From the NCBI RefSeq assembly GCF_011044155.1, contig NZ_CP049056.1:3042001-3106000 (forward strand): a DNA stretch of 64,000 nucleotides, read 5' to 3'. Below, piece by piece: positions 53,045 through 61,940 of this stretch. The stretch comes from Pikeienuella piscinae (lineage in GTDB: Bacteria > Pseudomonadota > Alphaproteobacteria > Rhodobacterales > Rhodobacteraceae). A program made the position numbers and the translations under genes. Position 1 is the stretch's first letter. Each line of letters begins with the position of its first letter. The notes below the pieces were generated by a model that worked only from the letters and a program-made list of their open reading frames with translations, had not been told where the DNA came from and did not search any database.

Positions 53045-53873
53045 ATCGCAACTCACGAAGCATCGCGATCCACATGCTATCGCTGCCTGTGCCCCTGCGC
53101 AAACACCAACAGTCTTGGCGCTATTTATCGGTTCGATCTTGGCGGTCATGCTTTTTGTACTCCCTGCATTTGGACAAACCGCCAGTCAGCCAATGCCTGA
53201 GAACGCCAGTGCCAAAAGTTATGGTGATGGATGGGAATGTAACATTGGATTCCGGTTGAACGAAGATGCCTGCGTCGCCGTTGTTGTGCCGCAAAACGCA
53301 TACGACACGAACCGGTCCTATGGGTCCGGCTGGGAATGTCTGCATGGGTTTCGCAGAACCGATGAAGCTGCATGTGTTGCAGTGGAGGTGCCTGAGGGTG
53401 GGTTCTTGGACCCCTCAGGCGAACGGTGGCGGTGTTTGCGCGGCTACATCAAGGTCGATGACACATGTCAGGAGATCGTGCTGCCAGCAAATGCGTACCT
53501 GGCAGATGCCTCATATGGTTCCATGTGGACTTGCGAACGCGGGTTTGAAGCAACTGGCGACCAGTGTACTGCCATAGCGGTTCCGGCCAACGCCTATCTG
53601 AATGGATCAGAATACGGTCAGCCCTGGACATGTGAGCGTGGCTTCTTTGAACAGGCTGGTCTGTGCGCAGCCGTCGCGATCCCCGCAAATGCATTTTTCG
53701 ACGACGCAACCTACGGCACAGGGTGGAAGTGCGAACGTGGATACGAAGCTTCAGGAGAGACATGCGAATTCATAAACGTTCCCGAAAATGCGCATCTGGA
53801 CAGGTCGGGCAACCGCTGGGAATGCAACAAAAATTTCCAAAAATCGAAGGGGCTGTGCGTCCTTAACAACTAG
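53034..53873 (+). CDS. Exported protein of seven Cys-paired repeats, module copy 2
   Basis: 279 aa. A long basic N-region precedes the signal helix (LALFIGSILAVMLFVLPAF, then GQ). Seven units with 14 Cys follow the same scheme as copy 1, for example WTCERGFEATGDQCTAIAVP and NAYLNGSEYGQPW. Repeat order and individual residues differ markedly from copy 1, so the two have drifted or been shuffled. The last unit ends CNKNFQKSKGLCVLNN. Presumed disulfide-rich envelope protein. It overlaps the gene before it and is followed by 85 bp without a gene. Confidence 0.72.
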   Translation: MDRKSQLTKHRDPHAIAACAPAQTPTVLALFIGSILAVMLFVLPAFGQTASQPMPENASAKSYGDGWECNIGFRLNEDACVAVVVPQNAYDTNRSYGSGWECLHGFRRTDEAACVAVEVPEGGFLDPSGERWRCLRGYIKVDDTCQEIVLPANAYLADASYGSMWTCERGFEATGDQCTAIAVPANAYLNGSEYGQPWTCERGFFEQAGLCAAVAIPANAFFDDATYGTGWKCERGYEASGETCEFINVPENAHLDRSGNRWECNKNFQKSKGLCVLNN

Positions 53874-53958
53874 GCGCGAGCCACGGCAACATCCCCATTA
53901 AAAATACGCATGTAAGGGCAATTCTGCCCTCCGTGCCAACCTATAAAAGAGAACTATA

Positions 53959-55158
53959 GTGGAAACCCAATCTGAAACTGTCGATATCGTCCGCCGCCCT
54001 ATCAGGGGACCGCAAGCACCTCCAATGAAACAGATCAAACCGGCAGGCATGACGTCAGGCAGGCAGATCACATCCTCACCGACGGCGGTCGTCTATTGCG
54101 AGGGGAATTTCGCGCAAATCGATGGCAAGACAGCAAATGGCCTTGTTCGCCATTCACAAGCGTATCGGATTCTTTCTGTGATCGACAGCACCCATGGCGG
54201 ACAAGACAGTGGATCCGTCCTCGACGATACCATGAACCAAATCCCTATCTTTGGTGATCTGGATGCTGCAGTTGCACATCAAGCCGTCATTCCCAATACG
54301 TTGATCTACGGGATGGCCCCCTCAACAGGACGGCTTTCACCTGCGGACCGAGGCGTTGTTCTGAAAGCCATACAGCTTGGCATGAACATCGTGAGCGGGC
54401 TGCATGAGTATCTGAGCGACGACCATGAGATAGCCACCGCCGCATCTGAACGAAATATCACGATCCGCGACATCCGAAAGCCAAAGCCCAGTAAGGACAT
54501 GCGCCTCTTCGATGATAGTGTCGCTAGTATCAAAGCACTGCGGATCGCAGTTCTCGGCACCGATTGCGCCATAGGAAAGCGGACAACGGCGACCGTATTA
54601 GCCCAAGCCCTGAATGCCAGGGGCATCAAGACGGTCCTTGTCGGCACGGGCCAGACCGGCCTGATGCAGGGCGCGAAATACGGTATCGCAATGGATGCCG
54701 TACCGCCCCAGTTTTGCTGTGGTGAGCTTGAAGGCGCGATTGTTGCGGCTTCTGAAGCGGAACAGCCCGATGTTATTTTGATCGAAGGTCAGGGTGCTTT
54801 GAGCCATCCCGCGTTTTGCACATCCGCCTTTATCCTTCGGGGGAGTCAGCCGGATGCTGTCATCCTTCAGCACGCGCCGAAACGTGCCCACCGCTGTGAC
54901 TTTCCCAATATGCCGATGCCTTCACCCGCAAGTGAGATCGCTTTGATCGAAGCCTTTGCCGATACAAAGGTCATCGGTGTCACCCTCAATCACGAAGGCA
55001 TGGCAGAGGCCGAAATCACCGAAACCATCGCGGCCCAATCCCACGAACTCGGGTTGCCCGTTACCGATGCATTGGCCAGACCCGTTGCACATCTGCTTGC
55101 GATCGTGGCCGCTGCATATCCGGGGTTGACGCAAGGAGCGCCCGTGGCCGCGATATGA
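53959..55158 (+). CDS. DUF1611 family protein (DgcN-like N-acetyltransferase)
   Basis: 399 aa from GTG; the family's usual start region is near TSSPTAVVYCEGNFAQIDGK. A P-loop-like site lies in AVLGTDCAIGKRTTATVLAQ, then TGQTGLMQGAKYGIAMDAVP and LIEGQGALSHPAF, all family hallmarks. A member, DgcN, acetylates D-glutamate; the substrate here is not known. The coding DNA is poorer in GC than the surrounding module and the cassette has no counterpart in copy 1, both signs of transfer. Overlaps the racemase gene by 4 bp, so both act together. Confidence 0.82.
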   Translation: METQSETVDIVRRPIRGPQAPPMKQIKPAGMTSGRQITSSPTAVVYCEGNFAQIDGKTANGLVRHSQAYRILSVIDSTHGGQDSGSVLDDTMNQIPIFGDLDAAVAHQAVIPNTLIYGMAPSTGRLSPADRGVVLKAIQLGMNIVSGLHEYLSDDHEIATAASERNITIRDIRKPKPSKDMRLFDDSVASIKALRIAVLGTDCAIGKRTTATVLAQALNARGIKTVLVGTGQTGLMQGAKYGIAMDAVPPQFCCGELEGAIVAASEAEQPDVILIEGQGALSHPAFCTSAFILRGSQPDAVILQHAPKRAHRCDFPNMPMPSPASEIALIEAFADTKVIGVTLNHEGMAEAEITETIAAQSHELGLPVTDALARPVAHLLAIVAAAYPGLTQGAPVAAI

Positions 55159-56321
55159 GTTGCCCACGCATCGAAGTGGACCTGGCCAAGATACGCCGCA
55201 ACACGCAGACCCTTGTCAGTCGCCTGGGCCCACGCGGGATCAGCGTCACGGGTGTGACCAAGGCGGTCTGCGGACATCCTACCATCGCCAGGGCGATGCT
55301 TGAGGGTGGCGCTGTGGGGCTTGCCGATGCGCGTATCACAAACGTGCAAAGGCTGCGTGCGGCAGGGCTGACAGACCCCATCACCCTGATCCGCACCCCG
55401 ATGTTGAGCCAGGCCGATCACATCGTCCAGTCCTGCGAGACAAGCTATAATACCGAGATGCTGGTCATTACTGCATTGGCTGCCACCGCGATCCGCAAGG
55501 GGGCTGTCCACGGTATCGTCCTGATGGTCGAGATGGGCGATCAGCGCGACGGCATATTGCCCGAGAACCTGGCTGACATCGCGCAGCAGGTCATGCAGAT
55601 GTCTGGGGTCGCATTGAAAGGGATCAGCGCAAATTTCGCGTGCTTGAACGGGCTTGCCCCTACCGCGTTGCAAATGGCCGCTTTTTGCGACCTCGCGAAT
55701 GAGATTGAGGGTGTTTGCGGCCCGTTCCTCAAGATCGTGTCTGGTGGCAACTCAGCCAACTTGCCCTGGGCGCTTGGCGAACACGCGACGGGTCGCGTCA
55801 ACGACCTTCGTCTGGGTGAGGCGATCCTACTGGGTGTTGAGCCAGTGTCTGGCGACAGGATCGACGGGATGTACACAGACGCCTTCACCCTTGTCGCAGA
55901 AGTCATTGAAACGGGTTCAAAACCTGCGCCTTCGGCCATCGCTCTGGTCAATCCAACTTTGGCAAGACGTCGCATCGCGCAAGCCAGTGGTGTTTCCAAG
56001 CGCTTTATCGTCGCTATGGGACATCAGGACACCGACATTCTGGGGCTTTCAATGCCTGTTGGAAGCACATTGATCGGTGCGACCAGCGATCATCTTGTCA
56101 TTGGAATGCCCGGCACCCCGCCGCCGCTGGGCTCCGAGGTAAGATTTCATTTGAATTACAATGCGTTGATGCATGCCATGGCTGCGCCAGACATCGAAGT
56201 GACACTGTTGGGCGATCAATCCATGCGCCCATCACGGCACACCCAAGGCGAGGTCGGCCACTTGGCGTTGGTGTTAAAGACCTCGCTTGGTCCGGCCGAC
56301 CTAAACCACAAAGGAAACTGA
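55155..56321 (+). CDS. PLP-dependent alanine/ornithine-racemase-like enzyme
   Basis: 388 aa. Fold type III N-terminus with the PLP lysine in VTGVTKAVCGHPTIA, then a TIM barrel (LMVEMGDQRDGILPENLADI, VSGGNSANLPWALG, the latter for PLP phosphate) and a C-terminal beta domain. Related to YhfX and ornithine racemases rather than to Alr. With the DUF1611 gene it could racemise an amino acid and acetylate the D form; that pathway is inference. Cytoplasmic. Translationally coupled to the gene before it; 3 bp before the next frame. Confidence 0.85.
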   Translation: MSCPRIEVDLAKIRRNTQTLVSRLGPRGISVTGVTKAVCGHPTIARAMLEGGAVGLADARITNVQRLRAAGLTDPITLIRTPMLSQADHIVQSCETSYNTEMLVITALAATAIRKGAVHGIVLMVEMGDQRDGILPENLADIAQQVMQMSGVALKGISANFACLNGLAPTALQMAAFCDLANEIEGVCGPFLKIVSGGNSANLPWALGEHATGRVNDLRLGEAILLGVEPVSGDRIDGMYTDAFTLVAEVIETGSKPAPSAIALVNPTLARRRIAQASGVSKRFIVAMGHQDTDILGLSMPVGSTLIGATSDHLVIGMPGTPPPLGSEVRFHLNYNALMHAMAAPDIEVTLLGDQSMRPSRHTQGEVGHLALVLKTSLGPADLNHKGN

Positions 56322-56324
56322 AAA

Positions 56325-56471
56325 TTGACGAAGCTTACAAAAAGCAATCTGTTCAAAGTGTATGACACTAAACCGGAAACCCCGATGGATACGACGACGC
56401 GTGTCGTCAGGCAAATGGTCGACGAAGAAACGGAAAAACGTGGACACCCGCATCAACCTATCGGCCTTTGA
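56325..56471 (+). CDS. 5' part of a small conserved protein cut by the IS insertion
   Basis: 48 aa from a TTG 3 bp after the racemase stop: TKLTKSNLFKVYDTKPETPM, DTTTRVVRQMVDEETEKRGH, then a few residues and a stop close to where the transposase region begins. I recall small Rhodobacterales proteins with the TTRVVRQMV block followed by an Arg/Glu-rich helix, which is missing here. The 3' end was probably replaced by IS sequence. Confidence 0.5.
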   Translation: MTKLTKSNLFKVYDTKPETPMDTTTRVVRQMVDEETEKRGHPHQPIGL

Positions 56472-56499
56472 AGGTTTGTGATTCACTCTCCCCCGAGGG

Positions 56500-57597
56500 A
56501 TGAGCAGGGACAGGTTCATGGATCAGCGAAGCCTTTTCGGCCTGGCGGAGCATCTTGAGGCACTGAGCCAGCATGGCGATCCGCTGGAGGTTCTCGATGC
56601 GACGGTGGATTTCGAGCATTTCCGCGACTGGCTGGTCGAGGGTCTCGGCTATGGCGACGGGTCTCGAGGCGGGCGGCCGCCGTTCGACCCGGTATCGATG
56701 TTCAAGGCGCTGATCCTGCAGGCGCAGCACAACCTGAGCGACGCGCGGATGGAGTTCATGATCCGGGACCGGCTGTCCTGGATGCGGTTCCTCGGCTTCG
56801 ATCTCGGCGGGCCGACGCCGGACGAGAACACGATCCGGCTGTTCCGGGACAAGCTCACCGCAGGCGGCGCGCTGAAGCGGGTGATGAAGGCCTTCGACTG
56901 GCAGCTGCAGAAGAAGGGGTACATCCGGATGGCCGGACAGATCGTCGACGCGAGCCTGGTGCCGGCGCCGAAGCAGCGCATCACCGATGGCGAGAAGGCG
57001 GCAATCAAAGCCGGCAAGTCTGCGAAGGAGATCTAGCCGGACAAGCCGAACAAGGCGGCGCAGAAGGATACGAACGCGCGCTGGACGCTGAAAGTCGGCG
57101 GCAAGGTCCGCTATCGTCCCGACGGCACACCTCTGCCCATGATCGCGGTGCCGGTCTTCGGCTACAAGAGCCACATCAGCATCGACCGTAAGTTCGGCTT
57201 CATCCGCGAGAGCGCCGTGACCGCTGCCTCGGCAGCCGACGGCCGGATGCTGAAGCAACTCGTGACGACCGGGAACACGTCGAGCGAGGTCTGGGCCGAC
57301 AGCGCCTATCGATCACAGAGCAACGAGAAGTGGCTGGCGGGAAGGATGCTGACCAGCCGCATCCATCGGCGCAAGCCGGCGGGCAAGCCGATGCCGCCGG
57401 TGACGGCGCAGGCAAACGCGCAGAAGTCATCGGTCCGCACGGCGGTCGAGCATGTGTTCGCCCACCAGAAGAACCGCTTCGGGCTGTTCATCCGCACGAT
57501 CGGCAGCGCCCGGGCCGAGGCCAAACTGACGCTCGCCAACCTCGCCTACAACATGGACCGCCTGATCTTCCATGAGCGGCGCGCGGCGACGGCATGA
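56500..57597 (+). pseudogene. IS5-family transposase interrupted by one amber codon
   Basis: 365 codons in one frame, with TAG at 57034-57036 between KAGKSAKEI and PDKPNKAAQKDTNARW; the ancestral codon was very probably TGG (Trp), as in close IS5 relatives. N-terminal DUF772-type domain (MSRDRFMDQRSLFGLAEHL, FKALILQAQHNLSDARMEF), DDE residues in QIVDASLVPAPKQ, ADSAYRSQ and the C-terminal VEHVFAHQKNRFGL. The terminal inverted repeats could not be identified. It separates the racemase cassette from the rest of module copy 2. The gap 57598-57984 holds no gene I recognise. Confidence 0.88.
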
Positions 57598-57984
57598 CTC
57601 CGTCCAGTTCGCCGAAACTGCTGCGAGAACCACCCAGCCATCACGCTGAGGCGGCCGGAAAGACCGACACGCCGGTCACGGCGACGCCAATCATCCGAAC
57701 CTAACCGCGAACACCGGCGTTGATGCGGGTGTCCACGTGACGCCAAGAATTCCCGACTGCGCAATGCTCGCCTTGAAAGAGAAGCAAACACGCCACCTGT
57801 AACCAAAAATTCAGCCGCGTCTAAATCGCGTCACTCGAAAGCCGCTTCGACCCGGTAGTTGAACTTCGGCGGCTATGTTTGCGTGATGTGCTCCGTCGGG
57901 CAATGGTCACTTCAATCGGGCGGAAACCGGCCAAGGCTGCTCCCAGAACTTCCAGACGTCCCTGCCGATCACAAGGAACCATCC

Positions 57985-58266
57985 ATGACAAACGCAGAGC
58001 GATCCCCAGAAAAAATCCACTATATCTGCCAGACTTATGTTGGAATGAAAGCTGGACGCAACGGGCAGACTGGCCTGAAAATTGCCAAGCAACTTGAATA
58101 TTCCACAGCTTCAGAAGCACGAAACAGGGCCGAACGAGAGGCTCAATCAGAGGATTGCGCAGGCGCGGACGCCTACATGGTGACGGAAGATCCAGCCAGT
58201 GGAGAAGTTGGCGAACCGAGCTTCCTCGTAAGGATTGGGAAGGTTCCAGAACTTGACGATTTCTAG
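57985..58266 (+). CDS. 93-aa small protein of unknown family
   Basis: From ATG after AAGGAA: TNAERSPEKIHYICQTYVGM, KIAKQLEYSTASEARNRAER, then AGADAYMVTEDPASGEVGEP. Soluble, helix-rich, Glu/Ala-rich. I do not recognise it. It is unique to copy 2 and lies just before the leftover 3' end of a Cys-repeat gene. It may have come with the IS or racemase cassette. Confidence 0.5.
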   Translation: MTNAERSPEKIHYICQTYVGMKAGRNGQTGLKIAKQLEYSTASEARNRAEREAQSEDCAGADAYMVTEDPASGEVGEPSFLVRIGKVPELDDF

Positions 58267-58297
58267 AATCCTGAAAACGGCCGCAGTCTACCGGGAC

Positions 58298-58336
58298 TTC
58301 CGGCTCTCCGACGGGGCGTGCATTCTTGGACGGTGA
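58298..58336 (+). pseudogene. 3' remnant of a second Cys-repeat gene
   Basis: Thirteen codons, FRLSDGACILGR and stop, match the end of the copy 1 Cys-repeat gene (FRLSDGMCALAR and stop, ending at 28205) and lie at the same distance before the transglutaminase-like gene. The complete copy 2 gene ends quite differently (at 53873). So this scrap belonged to the original gene that sat here before the insert arrived. Confidence 0.75.
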
Positions 58337-58343
58337 TCGTGAC

Positions 58344-59177
58344 ATGACAAAGCGCGGCCGCGCGTCTGGCATGCGGGTCAGCATAGGGTGTCGTCTGCGA
58401 TACAGCTTCCCCCAGCCGGCGCCGCTGATCGCGCTGCTGAACGTCCACTACTCGCGCTTTGGCGATCTGGAGCGCGCCGACTATCTCGTAACGTCGCCGA
58501 GCGTGCCGCTCGAAAGCTATCGGGACAGCTTCGGCAACTGGTGTACGCGCCTCCTGGCTTCGGCGGGCGACTTCTGCCTGTCGACGGATGGCATTTTCCG
58601 TGACACGGGCCGGCCCGATCCCGTCTTTCCCGACGCGCAACAGCACGCGGTTCAGGATCTGCCATCCGATACTCTCATGTTCTTGCAGGGGAGCCGGTAT
58701 TGCGATACCGATCTTCTTTCGGAGGAAGCTTGGCGTCTTTTCGAGACCACGCAACCCGGTTGGTCCCGCGTTCAAGCGATCTGCGATTTCGTGCACGGAC
58801 ATGTCCGCTTCGACTACATGCAGGCGAAAGCGACGCGCACCGCATCGCAGGCAATGGCCGAGCAACAGGGCGTCTGCCGCGACTTTGCCCATCTTGCCAT
58901 CGCTTTGTGTCGCTGCATGAACATTCCTGCACGCTACTGCACAGGATATCTGAGCGACATCGGTGAACCTCTCCCTCATCCGCCGGGGGACTTCGCCGCG
59001 TGGATGGAGGTCTTTCTCTCTGGCGAATGGCACATGTTCGACCCGCGGAACAATAAGCCGAGGTTCGCGAGAATTCTGATTGCACGCGGGCGCGATGCCG
59101 CCGATGTACCGCTGACCCAGACATTCGGTGAAAATACGTTAACGGAATTCAAGGTCTGGACGGATGAACTGGCCTGA
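58344..59177 (+). CDS. Transglutaminase-like cysteine peptidase-fold protein 1, copy 2
   Basis: 277 aa from ATG (TKRGRASGMRVSIG...); copy 1 lacks this ATG and starts 9 residues later. Triad residues as in copy 1: QQGVCRDFAHLAIALCR, PGDFAAWMEVFLSGEWH, MFDPRNN. Most residues are identical to copy 1. No signal peptide. No promoter with the module dyad was found close upstream. Confidence 0.88.
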   Translation: MTKRGRASGMRVSIGCRLRYSFPQPAPLIALLNVHYSRFGDLERADYLVTSPSVPLESYRDSFGNWCTRLLASAGDFCLSTDGIFRDTGRPDPVFPDAQQHAVQDLPSDTLMFLQGSRYCDTDLLSEEAWRLFETTQPGWSRVQAICDFVHGHVRFDYMQAKATRTASQAMAEQQGVCRDFAHLAIALCRCMNIPARYCTGYLSDIGEPLPHPPGDFAAWMEVFLSGEWHMFDPRNNKPRFARILIARGRDAADVPLTQTFGENTLTEFKVWTDELA

Positions 59178-59267
59178 ATGATCTTGGCCTCCTTTTCGAT
59201 ACACCGTCGTAAATCACGTCGCCAATCCCCATATATGAAGTACCGATGTCAAACATCCCGGTCCGTC

Positions 59268-59447
59268 ATGGATGAGGAGTTGGCGCCGGCCAATCAAAGG
59301 ATTGATGACATGTCCTTCAAGGACCTGACCGCCAGGGCTGCGGCCGCATTGAAGCCGAAGCCGACGGAGACCGCGAAGACCCCTGCCAAGAAGAACGAGC
59401 CCAAGACCGCTGGCACGGAAGCGCCCGCGAAACCCAAGGCGTCTTGA
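59268..59447 (+). CDS. 59-aa Lys/Ala/Pro-rich small protein, copy 2
   Basis: Starts DEELAPANQRIDDMSFKDLT, ends in a Lys/Pro/Ala tail. Same length as copy 1. Indels are absent although the tail composition drifts, which argues for a real translated gene. Confidence 0.6.
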   Translation: MDEELAPANQRIDDMSFKDLTARAAAALKPKPTETAKTPAKKNEPKTAGTEAPAKPKAS

Positions 59448-59523
59448 GGCGTACAAAGGCCACGCCCCCAGTTCGAAACCGGGGTGCGGGCCACCCGCAG
59501 CACCAAGGGAAAGGATCACGCCA

Positions 59524-60057
59524 ATGGAAGAACTGACGAGCAAGACCGTTGCGGTTTTTTCCCGCCCGTTCACCGTTCCGGGCTTCAACGAGACGCTTCC
59601 GGCGGGAGAGTACGAGATCGGTACGGAATTGGTTTCACCCCCGGATCAACAGGATCCCGGACCCTGGAAAGCCTCCGTCCTGGTGAAACTTCATCCCCGG
59701 ACATCGCATCCGGGGCTTGCGCGGTCTCTGACCGTTTCCCTTGCCGATCTGGACTATGCCCGCGCCAGGGACAAGCTGACAGGCAGAGCGTTGTCCGACT
59801 TCTTCCTTGAGGAAATGCTGGCTGATCCGATGGTGCGCCTCGTGATGGAGGCCGACGGGGTCTCTGCAGCACAAATGCGGCATCTCTATTCGGCGCACCG
59901 AACGCCCCAGTCTGACAGGGATGTCCTAAACCGGAACCCGGCGCGTCTAGGTGCACGTGACATGGCGTCAATCCATGCTGCTGAAAACGAGGGCATGCCT
60001 CCACGACCGACAGGGACGTCGGCTATGCGCACGAAAGTCAGCGCGAATTTGACATGA
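59524..60057 (+). CDS. 177-aa module protein with PFTVPG...LPAGEY motif, copy 2
   Basis: Same length as copy 1 (29389-29922). Blocks TVAVFSRPFTVPGFNETLPA, DKLTGRALSDFFLEEMLADP and AAENEGMPPRPTGTSAMRT are shared. Coupled to the zinc-ribbon gene. Unknown function. Confidence 0.75.
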   Translation: MEELTSKTVAVFSRPFTVPGFNETLPAGEYEIGTELVSPPDQQDPGPWKASVLVKLHPRTSHPGLARSLTVSLADLDYARARDKLTGRALSDFFLEEMLADPMVRLVMEADGVSAAQMRHLYSAHRTPQSDRDVLNRNPARLGARDMASIHAAENEGMPPRPTGTSAMRTKVSANLT

Positions 60058-60266
60058 TCACGAACAAAACCTCGGTCGACGTAGCATTTTCGGACATCGC
60101 CCGCGGAAGGGCCTTTGGCGACGTACCTCGAGAGCGTCCTTGTCTGAGATGCGATGTTGTTTTCTGGAGTGAAGGCTTTGGAGAACGGATCTGTCGGCGC
60201 TGCAAGGGATTGAACGCCTGGCGAAACGCCGTGCCCGATAGCTCCGGGTCATCGCGTCGCCGCTGA
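60054..60266 (+). CDS. 70-aa zinc-ribbon protein, copy 2
   Basis: Both CxxC pairs ([26 protein letters not shown]) kept; five residues differ from copy 1. Start overlaps the previous stop by 4 bp. Confidence 0.8.
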   Translation: MITNKTSVDVAFSDIARGRAFGDVPRERPCLRCDVVFWSEGFGERICRRCKGLNAWRNAVPDSSGSSRRR

Positions 60267-60277
60267 CCCGCATCGGC

Positions 60278-61240
60278 GTGCGTGCTGTCTTCCTCGAACC
60301 ACACTGGACGCCCATTTTGGCCTGCCTCGACATCGTTCACACCACAACCTACCGGTACCGTCAGGCGGTCTCTCTCGGACCGCACAGGTTGATGCTACGT
60401 CCCCGCGAAACGCGGGAATTGCGTCTCTTCTCCCACGAGATCTCCATTACCCCGACGGCGACCGTAACCTGGGCGCATGATGTGGCCGGCAACGCGATCG
60501 CCACCGCAATCTTTGACGGTTCGACAGATCATCTGGTGATCGAAAGTCGCGCCACCGTGGAACTGACCGCGCCCGACTGGCCGGTCTTTGCCATCGCTGC
60601 CTCGGCCGCCCAGTACCCCTTTGTCTACGCCGCCGACGAATGGACGGACCTGGGTGCGTTGACGGTGCCGCAATACGATGACGTCGATGGCCGCCTTGCC
60701 AGATGGATCGAGGGCTTTGTCATGGCACGCTCGACCGACACGCTGTCTCTGCTGAAGGACATCAGCAATGGCGTGTTCACGCAGATTTCCTACCAGAGCC
60801 GCGACGACGAAGGCACCCAGTCGCCGATCGAGACACTCGACAGGGGATCGGGCTCTTGCCGCGATTTCGCTGTCCTGCTTGCAGAGGCAGTCCGCCGTCT
60901 TGGCCTGGGGGCCCGCATCGTCTCTGGCTATCTGTCCGATCCCGAAATAGGCCTCGTTGGGTCGGCGGGTTCAGGAACTACACATGCCTGGGTCGAAATA
61001 TTTATCCCCGGTGCCGGTTGGATAGCCTTCGATCCAACAAACCGGAGCGTTGGGTCCGGAAACTTGGTGCCGCTTGCCGTGGCCCGGAACATCACGCAGG
61101 TCACGCCGGTGGCAGGTACGTTCCTTGGAACGAACGTCGATCTGCTTTCGATGGAGGTACTGGTCAGAGTGGAGAGTGCTTCGGCTCAATACAACTCGAT
61201 CCTAGCCCAAAGAGGCGGGGCGGACATAACGTTGGGCTGA
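60278..61240 (+). CDS. Transglutaminase-like protein 2 with Bact_transglu_N domain, copy 2
   Basis: 320 aa from GTG; as in copy 1 a later TTG just before [19 protein letters not shown] may be the true start. Catalytic Cys in [18 protein letters not shown], His in [14 protein letters not shown], Asp in [11 protein letters not shown]. Paired with transglutaminase-like protein 1 in both modules. Repeat C lies 50 bp on, at the same place as repeat B after copy 1. Confidence 0.88.
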   Translation: MRAVFLEPHWTPILACLDIVHTTTYRYRQAVSLGPHRLMLRPRETRELRLFSHEISITPTATVTWAHDVAGNAIATAIFDGSTDHLVIESRATVELTAPDWPVFAIAASAAQYPFVYAADEWTDLGALTVPQYDDVDGRLARWIEGFVMARSTDTLSLLKDISNGVFTQISYQSRDDEGTQSPIETLDRGSGSCRDFAVLLAEAVRRLGLGARIVSGYLSDPEIGLVGSAGSGTTHAWVEIFIPGAGWIAFDPTNRSVGSGNLVPLAVARNITQVTPVAGTFLGTNVDLLSMEVLVRVESASAQYNSILAQRGGADITLG

Positions 61241-61292
61241 CGGCGTCACGGTGGGGCTGGCATGCGCTAGCTGATTTAATCCACTCAATATC

Positions 61293-61400
61293 AATTACTT
61301 AACAACTGGAGAAGGTTGGACGTCAGGCCCATCCCCTCCGCCATTATCCCCATTGCGAACCAGTGATACCGCCCTGACGGGTACGGATTTTTCCGTGTTG
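61293..61400 (+). repeat. Boundary repeat C (att-like), end of accessory module 2
   Basis: 36-bp core at 61308-61343, from GGAGAAGGTTGGACGTC to CCCCTCCGCCA, equal to repeat A at 35 of 36 bases. AT-rich lead-in (CAATTACTTAACAACT) resembles A and B. After the core the similarity fades within ~60 bp. The rest of the gap 61401-61940 holds no gene I recognise. Confidence 0.65.
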
Positions 61401-61940
61401 TCAAAGGGGTTTGCGGGAACCGACCGAACCTCTTAGACGCGCCGCGAGGCTTTAGTTTGGCTCAGACTGGCCCTCTGTCTCAGTTTGGGCGAACCTCGTC
61501 GGTTCCGGTTCGGTCCCGTTTTCCTGTTATCTTTCAATGGTCTGTCGTCGAGCCCCGCCAAAACCCGGACGCGAGTTCCGAACGATATCGATGGTAACGT
61601 AGACGGAACACGCGGTAGGCGTGTTGCTCGGGATGCAAGCGTAAACAGGCGGATTTCTTGGGTGAGTTCGCGTCCCCTTTTCCTACCCGAAGGAAGACCT
61701 CAGTCGAACTGACACATCTGCCCACTTTCCCGCCTCCGATGCGATTTGCGGCTTCCGCATAGTAAGTCGCCCTGGGGACAGCACGACACGGAGCGATGGT
61801 GGGGCTTTACGCTGGAATCGGAAGCCCCTCGCCACCAGGGAGTGCCTCAACAAAATGATCGCCGTAGCTGTGCACGAACGTGGTGAATCCGCGACTCATG
61901 AAGTAGCCTGAAAAGGTGTTGCTAAGGGAGCTTAAGCCGA

